This document shows, one piece after another, positions 12,824 through 18,989 of a DNA stretch of 18,989 nucleotides (the stretch's first letter is position 1; every line of letters starts with the position of its first letter). The notes below the pieces were generated by a model that was not told the DNA's origin, made no database searches, and worked only from the letters and a program-made list of their open reading frames with translations. Source of the DNA: Minisyncoccota bacterium (GTDB lineage: Bacteria; Patescibacteriota; Minisyncoccia; Phycocordibacterales; GCA-2747955); NCBI GenBank assembly GCA_938010795.1, contig CALLVB010000025.1, positions 1 through 18,989 of the forward strand. Direction: 5' to 3'. The position numbers and the translations under genes were made by a program.

Positions 12824-12925
12824 ATGTCCGGTACAATAAAAATAATTAGCGGAACATGTTACAGGTTACTCCCTAGTTATTTACGTTTAGTAGTTTTAGT
12901 AGAACATATATGTCATATCTTATAA
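12824..12925 (+). CDS. Possible 33-codon leader ORF overlapping the giant gene's start
   Basis: An ATG at 12824 follows GAGGAG (12809-12814) with a 9-nt gap, the best ribosome binding site in this region. The frame runs 33 codons (starting MSGTIKIISGTCYR, hydrophobic end) and stops at 12923-12925. It overlaps the start of the giant gene at 12910 by 16 nt in another frame. The giant gene's own ATG has no Shine-Dalgarno sequence. This suggests translational coupling or a regulatory leader peptide. A weak stem (12842-12849 with 12873-12880) lies inside. The peptide itself is not recognised; it may have no function beyond being translated. Confidence 0.4.
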   Translation: MSGTIKIISGTCYRLLPSYLRLVVLVEHICHIL

Positions 12926-15900
12926 AGATTGGAGCAAGCATTTCCAAACAAGTATTAGTAGTTGGTGTGGTCCTTTGGATCTTTTCAGCATCTGCAGCGT
13001 TTGCTGCTGGAACGGATGATTTTTTAATTACCGTCAAGACAGATAATGCCGGTCCGTCAGCAGATACTGAATTTGCCATTCCAACCTGGAGTTCGGTAAC
13101 AAATTACAATTACAACATTGACTGTAACAATGACAGCGTCTTTGAAGCTACTGGAGTCACAGGCGCGTACACATGTGATTACACTACACTTGGTGGTGCG
13201 GGAACCTATCAAATTCGTATAGAAGACAATTCTACTGATGACACAGGATTTAGAAGGTGGCTTTTTAATAACGGTGGTGATCGTCTCAAGTTACTCTCAG
13301 TCGATCAGTGGGGAACAATTAAGTGGAATTACTTTGCAGGGGCATTTTATGGTGCTGCTAATATGGATATTCTTGCTACTGATACACCCGATCTGTCTGG
13401 TGTAGGAAGCTTGTACCGAGCATTTACTAACGCTTCTAATCTAAAAGCGACAGCTTTACATAACGGAACTGGTACCACGACAGCGATAGGGGCTTGGGAC
13501 ACGAGCACTATTACTGATATGGAACAGGCATTTCAAAATACTGATGCTTTTGAGCCAACAGATTTGGGTAACTGGGATGTGGGGAATGTGACCGACTTTT
13601 ATTATATGTTTGCATACAATGCGCTCTTTAACGATGCGAGTATCAATAACTGGAATATTGGAGAGAATACTGGAACAGCCTCAATTCGTATGGAGGGAAT
13701 GTTCCGGGATAACCTACTGTTTAACCAGGACCTCAACGGCTGGGAGCGTGCAGCAGCCACACTAAGTCCATCAGATCCAGGATCAACAGTTTCTCGTGTA
13801 ATCAACATGCGAGATATGTTTGTGAATTCGCTTAACTTTAACGGTGCGATCGGTGCCTGGGACGTAGGACGTGTTCAGAACTTTTATCAAATGTTTTACC
13901 GTAATGGGGAGATGCAGTTTAACAATGGAGATGCACAAGGTGTATTAGGAACAGGCATGCATGACTGGAATATTGGTGCAAACTTAGCTCCAGGGCAAAC
14001 GATAAATATGTTCAGAATGTTCCGTGGTAATTATCACTTTAACCAAGACATCTCTGGGTGGGACGTAACAAAAGTGGAACACTTTGGCGACATGTTCCTT
14101 GATGCAAGAAAGTTTGTTGGAACAGATCTCTGTGACTGGAACATTAGCGGCAGCAACACACATGCGGTTAATATGAGTAATATGTTCTATAAAGCTGAGA
14201 TCTTTAATCAGCCGCTTGCTTGTTGGCAGACAAACGCTGGCTCGACTATGGAGCACGTGATATTAACCAATGGTATGTTCTTTCAAGCCAATGCCTTTAA
14301 TCAACCTCTTGGAGATTGGGATCTGGGACGTGTTACTAACTTTACTAATATGTTCTATCATGCAGACAGCTTTGCCGACCCTGCTCCGAGCATTAGTAAC
14401 TGGCGCATTGGTCAGAATACGGGTACCACAGAGATAAGCATGGCAAATATGTTCAGAGACCTACCATTGTTTAATACTAACTTGTCTTCGTGGCAGACAC
14501 ATGCGAGTTCAACCATGGAATATGTAGTTAATGTTGAGCGTATGTTTGCTAACTCAGATTTGTATGATCAGCCGGTGGGTGATTGGAATGTCGGGCGAGT
14601 AAGAAACTTTATAGGTATGTTTGAAGGGAACAGAGATTTTTCTGACCCTGCACCAAACATGTGTAACTGGACCGTAGGATTGAATACTGGTGATTGGCGG
14701 CTCGAGTTTGCGAACATGTTTCAGAGCACAAACTCCTTTAATACACCACTTGCTTGTTGGGAAACAAATACAGACTCAACCATGGCATATGCGTGGAACC
14801 TCAACCGTATGTTTAATGGTGCAGATGCATTTAATCAACCGCTTGGTGCTTGGGACGTAGGACGAGTGCAGTCTTATCAGTACATGTTCGCTAATACAGA
14901 TATATTTGATGATCCTGCACCAAGTATTAATACATGGAACATTGGAGAGAACACAGCCTCTAACGTAGGAGAGCGTAGAGCATGGAACAGCGCAGTCATT
15001 GGAAATGAAAGTATTGATATGCTCGGAATGTTCCAAAATAGTAGCGTGTTTAATACGTCTTTAGACGAGTGGGAGACAAATGCAGATTCAACCATGGCGC
15101 ATGTATATCGTCTGCAAGATATGTTTAGGAATTCTATCTTTAATAGCCCAGTTGACGCGTGGGATGTTGGACGCGTTACAACGTTCCACGCCATGTTTTC
15201 TCAACAAGACCACTTTAACCAACCTCTCAATAGTTGGAACATCGGTGAAAACACCACAATAGCAATTCGTACAGACTATATGTTCTGGCAAAACGACGTG
15301 TTTAACCAGCCGCTCAATAATTGGGATGTTTCGCAGGTCAATAATTTCCAAAACATGTTCTTAGATACAACAGGCTTTGATCAGTCGCTGGCAGCATGGA
15401 CACCAACGACTGGAACGAACTTTGGTAACATGCTGAGTCGTTCAGGTATGTCTACTGCAAATTACGATGACACTTTAATTAGTTGGGCTGGACAAGATTT
15501 GATTGACGGACGAACTCTTGGTTCGATTGACCTTGAATTCTGTGCATCGGAACCATTCCGAGCAAGCCTCGTTGCAGACCAAGATTGGATAATTCAGGGA
15601 GATATTCTTGACTGTGCTCCAGGGGCAGTCAGTGGAGCCGGAACCCTCTTGTATTGGCTTAATGCAGGTAGCCACATTGGATCAGACGGAGATTCTGTTG
15701 AGACATGGCGTGATATTTCTGGAGATGGTCGAGAATTTACTCAAACCACAACAGCAAGTCAACCAACATTCCTGAACAATCTTATAGATGCACTCAACTT
15801 TAATCCAGTTATGCGGTTTGATGGAACAGACGATTATCTCTCAGGACATGACTTCCATACAACTGCTGCGAATCAGAATTTAGCTATCACCACCAGAAGT

Positions 15901-18900
15901 GCAAGTTCTGAACTAACCATCACGCGAAGTTCTGGTACACCCCCGGTTCCATACGACATTACCTTTAGCGCCAATCGGTCAACCATGGGTAATCAGTTTA
16001 ATGGAAATCTCACTACAGCAGGTTCGTGGCGTCCGGCAAACCTACCGACAGTAGGGTTAAACACAACTGAATATCTAGAGCTGGATCTTGGATCAGTGGT
16101 ACCCGTAAGTACGATTACCACAAAGGGTGAAGGGTCAAACCAAGAAAATGCCTCATGGGTAACTGACTTTACAGTTGAGGTTTCAACTGACGGTACATCA
16201 TTTACACAGGTTGATGGCGTATTTACAGGAAACACAGACAAAAACACAGCAATCTTTAATGAATTTTCTGATTCGTTCCCAGCACGGTACGTCCGAGTAT
16301 TCCCACAAGACTGGAATACATATCCGGCTTTGCGGGTGGCTCTTGGAACCAAAGCATATCCAGCAGTAACCACATTTGTCCTTGCGACAGAAGAAGTACG
16401 ACAAGATAACATTACACAATCAATTAACTACCAAGATGGTAATAACCAGGTAAGTTTCTCAGTGGCTGACGGGGCAGGTAATGCAACGCTACAATATGAT
16501 TTTGGTGGAACATTCAGTGCAAGCGCGAGTGGTGCGGTACCAGCAGCAGACGACAAGCCGTTCCTTACCATGTTCTCTAATGTGAGTGGAGGAGATGCGG
16601 TTATCTATCGAAACGGAGAAGAAGTGGCACGAAACCCTAGTGCTGCAAATTCGACAGTAGCGGGGAGTTCATTTGTAGGAGGACTACCAGTTGGAGAGAA
16701 CTTTAACGGACATATTGCTGAGGCAAGTTTCCTTGCTGCTGATCTCAATCAAGACCAAAGAGAGAAGATTAATACGTACTTCGCTATCAAATATAATATC
16801 CCAATTTCCCATGACTATATCTTTATGGAAGAGGGAACAACAACTCCTGTGGTGGTGTGGGATCGTACTGCACGTGCAGTTTATGACCATGATGTATTTG
16901 GACTCGCAGTTGATGGTGAGCAAGGTCTCAACCAAAAGGTAAGTAGCACTCGAGATGACAATGATCGTGTATTGACTATAGCAACAACTAACAATTTTAC
17001 TGAAATGAATTCTGGAACAGTGAGAACTTCACTTTCTGGTGATCCAGCGTTTGTGGTTATTGGTAATGACGATGGAGCCGAAACACTCAGCTCACTTGGG
17101 GCACCAACAGGATATGAAATGTTAGACCGGCGATGGTACCCACAAATCACAGGAGGAGATCAAGATCTACACTTCCAATTCAATGTTGAATATGCTGGAT
17201 TTGACATCGAAGAGCTCTCAGCAACATCAGATTACTACTTTATTTCTGATACGGATGATGACGGAGACTTTAGTGATGAAACACCGATCCTGCTTACCGA
17301 AGGGGCATCTGGAATGTGGTTTAACCCAGCAGCAATTACACTTGAAGACGGACAAGTCTTTACACTTGCAACAGACGATACTGCAGGGGCGGACGTGACC
17401 ATTAATCAAAAGTCAGGACAAGCAGACCCAACAAGTGTTCTGCCACTGACCTTTACGATAGTATTCTCAGAGCCGATTGTGACCTCAACATTTACAATTG
17501 CTGATATTTCATCAGCAAGTTCTACTGCGCCAGGGGTAGCTATCACCGGGATCAGTCAAGTTGCACCAATGGACGGAACGACATTTGAGGTAACAGCAAC
17601 AGCAACAGGAAACGGAAATGTAATTCTTAACATTCCAGTCGGTGGTATAAATGATGTGACGGGAAATCCAAATAACGTATCTACTTCAACAGATAATGTG
17701 ATGGAATATGATATTGCACTTCCAGCCAATCCAACAATTGATTCACCAACCGACGGATCGGTGGTTACTTCACCAACAACAGTAACGGGAATGTGTGAAC
17801 CGGGAGCAACGGTACATATCAACTCACCAGACATCACACCGAGTCCGACTGATACTACATGTATAACGGCAGGAACTTATTCTGTTCCAGTTACTATCAA
17901 TCCAGGAGTTTCAACTCTCACACTCACAGCAACACAAACTGATCCGGCAGGAAATACCTCTGATTCAGTCTCTACTACTTTGGAATTTGATGAGGATGGC
18001 GATGGAAATCCATCAATAACAGAAGAGGCAGGGAATAATGGAGGTGATGGAAATGGTGATGGAACACAAGATTCAGAGCAAGGTGATGTCTCAGGAGTTC
18101 CAAATACGCTAACGGGAGAATATACAACACTTGAAGTGTCAGGTGCTTGTACCTTCATTACTCAAAACGCAGTACTAGCAGAGGGTGTGCTTGCGGCACA
18201 AGATCCTGGACATGATTATCCAGTTGGACTCGTAGACTTCCAGGTACAGTGTACAAATCCGGGAGACTCAGCTGATGTAAAAATCTACTACGGACAAGAG
18301 TATGACACTTCAAATTGGGAGTGGAGAAAATTTGATTCAACCGGAGCGGTATACTCTGATATTTCATCTCTCGTGACATATGCCACATCAACGCTTGGAA
18401 CAACCACAGTAACCACAGCCTCCTTTACCGTAACTGATGGAGACCCATTAACAGACGAAGATGGAGTAGTAGATGGAATCATTAATGACCCATCAGGTCC
18501 AGCGGTTGTTATCCCAAGTTCAGGCGGAGGCGGAAACGGAGGAGGAGGCTCATCAAATAATAGAGTATGTAAAGATAAAGAAGCTTCAAACTACAATCCA
18601 GTAGGTATCTCATCACCATCCAAATGTGAATATGATGAGGAAGAGTCTGAAGAGCCAACTAAACCAATAGAGGAACTCACTTCAAATGAACCAACGGGAG
18701 AAGTTAACGGAGATTCAACTTTACGCAATCTGTTAGGAGGAGCAGAACCAAACGTTCCAGAAGAATTTAAGGGAGAAGTATGTACTCGGTACATGAGAGG
18801 ATATGTATTCCCAAATAGTATTAATAACGATCCAGAAGAGGTAAAGAAATTACAAGTATTCCTCAATGAAGCATATGGAGAAGATCTATCAGTAGATGGT

Positions 18901-18989
18901 ATTTACAACTCAGATGATATCGAAGCGGTAAAACGATATCAAACAGTACACGCACCACAGATTTTATGGCCATGGAATCTAACGACTCC
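12910..18989 (+). CDS. Giant secreted multidomain surface protein (3' end outside window)
   Basis: An unbroken frame of 2026 codons running off the window. Residues 1-33 are a signal peptide (hydrophobic core, FSASAAFA). Domains by eye: about 35-110, an Ig/PKD-like beta domain; 195-845, BspA/DUF285 repeats (MF...FN..L..WD.); 905-990 and 1150-1297, two halves of a LamG-like domain (MRFDGTDDYLSG; INTYFAIKYNI); 1000-1145, a discoidin F5/8C-like domain (EYLELDLG, RYVRVFP); 1298-1495, DUF8202-like (DVFGLAVDG, GLNQKVS); 1498-1605, Bap-type Ig (FTIVFSEPI, DVTGNPN); 1608-1693, an Ig-like domain; 1693-1725, an Asp/Gly calcium-type linker; 1735-1860, choice-of-anchor-U-like; 1868-1882, a Gly-rich hinge; 1888-1908, a Cys motif (CKDKEASNYNP...KCEY); from 1958, a peptidoglycan-binding domain cut by the window end. 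It is probably a wall-attached adhesin that binds glycans or a host surface. The function is inferred. The only usable ATG after the last in-frame stop (12874) is 12910. Confidence 0.92.
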   Translation, partial: MSYLIKIGASISKQVLVVGVVLWIFSASAAFAAGTDDFLITVKTDNAGPSADTEFAIPTWSSVTNYNYNIDCNNDSVFEATGVTGAYTCDYTTLGGAGTYQIRIEDNSTDDTGFRRWLFNNGGDRLKLLSVDQWGTIKWNYFAGAFYGAANMDILATDTPDLSGVGSLYRAFTNASNLKATALHNGTGTTTAIGAWDTSTITDMEQAFQNTDAFEPTDLGNWDVGNVTDFYYMFAYNALFNDASINNWNIGENTGTASIRMEGMFRDNLLFNQDLNGWERAAATLSPSDPGSTVSRVINMRDMFVNSLNFNGAIGAWDVGRVQNFYQMFYRNGEMQFNNGDAQGVLGTGMHDWNIGANLAPGQTINMFRMFRGNYHFNQDISGWDVTKVEHFGDMFLDARKFVGTDLCDWNISGSNTHAVNMSNMFYKAEIFNQPLACWQTNAGSTMEHVILTNGMFFQANAFNQPLGDWDLGRVTNFTNMFYHADSFADPAPSISNWRIGQNTGTTEISMANMFRDLPLFNTNLSSWQTHASSTMEYVVNVERMFANSDLYDQPVGDWNVGRVRNFIGMFEGNRDFSDPAPNMCNWTVGLNTGDWRLEFANMFQSTNSFNTPLACWETNTDSTMAYAWNLNRMFNGADAFNQPLGAWDVGRVQSYQYMFANTDIFDDPAPSINTWNIGENTASNVGERRAWNSAVIGNESIDMLGMFQNSSVFNTSLDEWETNADSTMAHVYRLQDMFRNSIFNSPVDAWDVGRVTTFHAMFSQQDHFNQPLNSWNIGENTTIAIRTDYMFWQNDVFNQPLNNWDVSQVNNFQNMFLDTTGFDQSLAAWTPTTGTNFGNMLSRSGMSTANYDDTLISWAGQDLIDGRTLGSIDLEFCASEPFRASLVADQDWIIQGDILDCAPGAVSGAGTLLYWLNAGSHIGSDGDSVETWRDISGDGREFTQTTTASQPTFLNNLIDALNFNPVMRFDGTDDYLSGHDFHTTAANQNLAITTRSASSELTITRSSGTPPVPYDITFSANRSTMGNQFNGNLTTAGSWRPANLPTVGLNTTEYLELDLGSVVPVSTITTKGEGSNQENASWVTDFTVEVSTDGTSFTQVDGVFTGNTDKNTAIFNEFSDSFPARYVRVFPQDWNTYPALRVALGTKAYPAVTTFVLATEEVRQDNITQSINYQDGNNQVSFSVADGAGNATLQYDFGGTFSASASGAVPAADDKPFLTMFSNVSGGDAVIYRNGEEVARNPSAANSTVAGSSFVGGLPVGENFNGHIAEASFLAADLNQDQREKINTYFAIKYNIPISHDYIFMEEGTTTPVVVWDRTARAVYDHDVFGLAVDGEQGLNQKVSSTRDDNDRVLTIATTNNFTEMNSGTVRTSLSGDPAFVVIGNDDGAETLSSLGAPTGYEMLDRRWYPQITGGDQDLHFQFNVEYAGFDIEELSATSDYYFISDTDDDGDFSDETPILLTEGASGMWFNPAAITLEDGQVFTLATDDTAGADVTINQKSGQADPTSVLPLTFTIVFSEPIVTSTFTIADISSASSTAPGVAITGISQVAPMDGTTFEVTATATGNGNVILNIPVGGINDVTGNPNNVSTSTDNVMEYDIALPANPTIDSPTDGSVVTSPTTVTGMCEPGATVHINSPDITPSPTDTTCITAGTYSVPVTINPGVSTLTLTATQTDPAGNTSDSVSTTLEFDEDGDGNPSITEEAGNNGGDGNGDGTQDSEQGDVSGVPNTLTGEYTTLEVSGACTFITQNAVLAEGVLAAQDPGHDYPVGLVDFQVQCTNPGDSADVKIYYGQEYDTSNWEWRKFDSTGAVYSDISSLVTYATSTLGTTTVTTASFTVTDGDPLTDEDGVVDGIINDPSGPAVVIPSSGGGGNGGGGSSNNRVCKDKEASNYNPVGISSPSKCEYDEEESEEPTKPIEELTSNEPTGEVNGDSTLRNLLGGAEPNVPEEFKGEVCTRYMRGYVFPNSINNDPEEVKKLQVFLNEAYGEDLSVDGIYNSDDIEAVKRYQTVHAPQILWPWNLTT
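13495..15435 (+). repeat. BspA/DUF285 repeat array with A-B-C super-repeat
   Basis: Protein-level repeats of about 25-35 residues, each with MF, FN and a Trp. Type A is WDVGRVxNFxxMF, type B is WNIGxNTG..MxxMF, and type C is WxTxxxSTMxxV...MF. The type A Trp codons lie at 13573, 13858, 14059, 14317, 14584, 14851, 15160 and 15322. Spacings are 95, 67, 86, 89, 89, 103 and 54 codons; the 67 and 54 gaps lack unit C. A starting cap (13495) and an ending cap (15397) flank the array. The DNA copies are diverged, so the duplications are old. Confidence 0.85.

Noticed and set aside
13495..15435. Repetitive DNA that might be a CRISPR or tandem DNA repeat
   Set aside because: The repetition is at protein level with diverged codons and no identical direct repeats separated by unique spacers.
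13602..18866. Many open frames on the minus strand (and short plus-strand ones) across the giant gene
   Set aside because: They are shadows of one continuous 2026-codon frame with a signal peptide and recognisable domains. The minus-strand frames have no ribosome binding sites and repeat with the repeat array.

Overview
The window looks like chromosomal DNA of an ultra-small, AT-rich bacterium of the Candidate Phyla Radiation (Ca. Patescibacteria, probably Parcubacteria-like). This is inferred from gene content and style, not from a marker gene. The clues are compact, mostly monocistronic genes; a coiled-coil lytic transglycosylase; peptidoglycan-binding C-termini of the type common in Patescibacteria; a helix-hairpin-helix envelope protein; and a very large secreted repeat protein. 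TGA ends one real gene and never occurs inside a long frame, so the standard bacterial code fits, not the TGA=Gly code of Gracilibacteria. No rRNA, tRNA, CRISPR array, transposase or phage gene was seen.

Layout. 1-1387: 3' part of methionine aminopeptidase, followed after 2 nt by a six-helix voltage-sensor K+ channel with a zinc-ribbon tail. 1460-2503 (-): PfkB-family kinase. 2595-3481: small membrane protein and ribosomal protein L25. 3587-4963: secreted coiled-coil lytic transglycosylase, convergent with a secreted thermonuclease (4993-5544, -). 5641-6990: an orphan 65-aa protein, a DUF937 protein and a membrane-anchored Excalibur protein. 6991-7208: an intergenic stretch with two terminator-like hairpins and two DnaA-box-like 9-mers. 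7209-8241: two envelope proteins, one with a peptidoglycan-binding C-terminus and one with a helix-hairpin-helix domain. 8316-10793: methyltransferase and a DUF4153 multispanning protein. 10846-11651 (-): cold-shock protein and gamma-glutamylcyclotransferase-like protein. 11690-12697: NahK-like sugar kinase. 12910 to the end: one open frame of at least 2026 codons encoding a giant secreted multidomain protein that runs off the window.

Three themes join the genes. (1) Cell envelope and exterior: transglycosylase, nuclease, Excalibur protein, peptidoglycan-binding protein and giant adhesin-like protein. The small peptidoglycan-binding protein and the giant protein share the same C-terminal domain. 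(2) Expression signals: about ten genes have a -10 hexamer ending only 6-10 nt before the start codon. This predicts leaderless or near-leaderless mRNAs and settles several start codons. A few genes instead have a real leader with a Shine-Dalgarno sequence (the 65-aa gene, the helix-hairpin-helix gene, and a mini-ORF before the giant gene). (3) Compact, mostly single-gene units separated by hairpin terminators, some of them palindromic and bidirectional between convergent genes.

The most interesting object is the giant protein. It has a BspA/DUF285 array built as a three-unit A-B-C super-repeat and a discoidin-like domain apparently nested inside a LamG-like domain. These are followed by DUF8202-like, Ig-like and choice-of-anchor-U-like domains and a peptidoglycan-binding end. 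Its leader holds hairpins and an overlapping mini-ORF. All family names come from motif recognition by eye; no database search was run.
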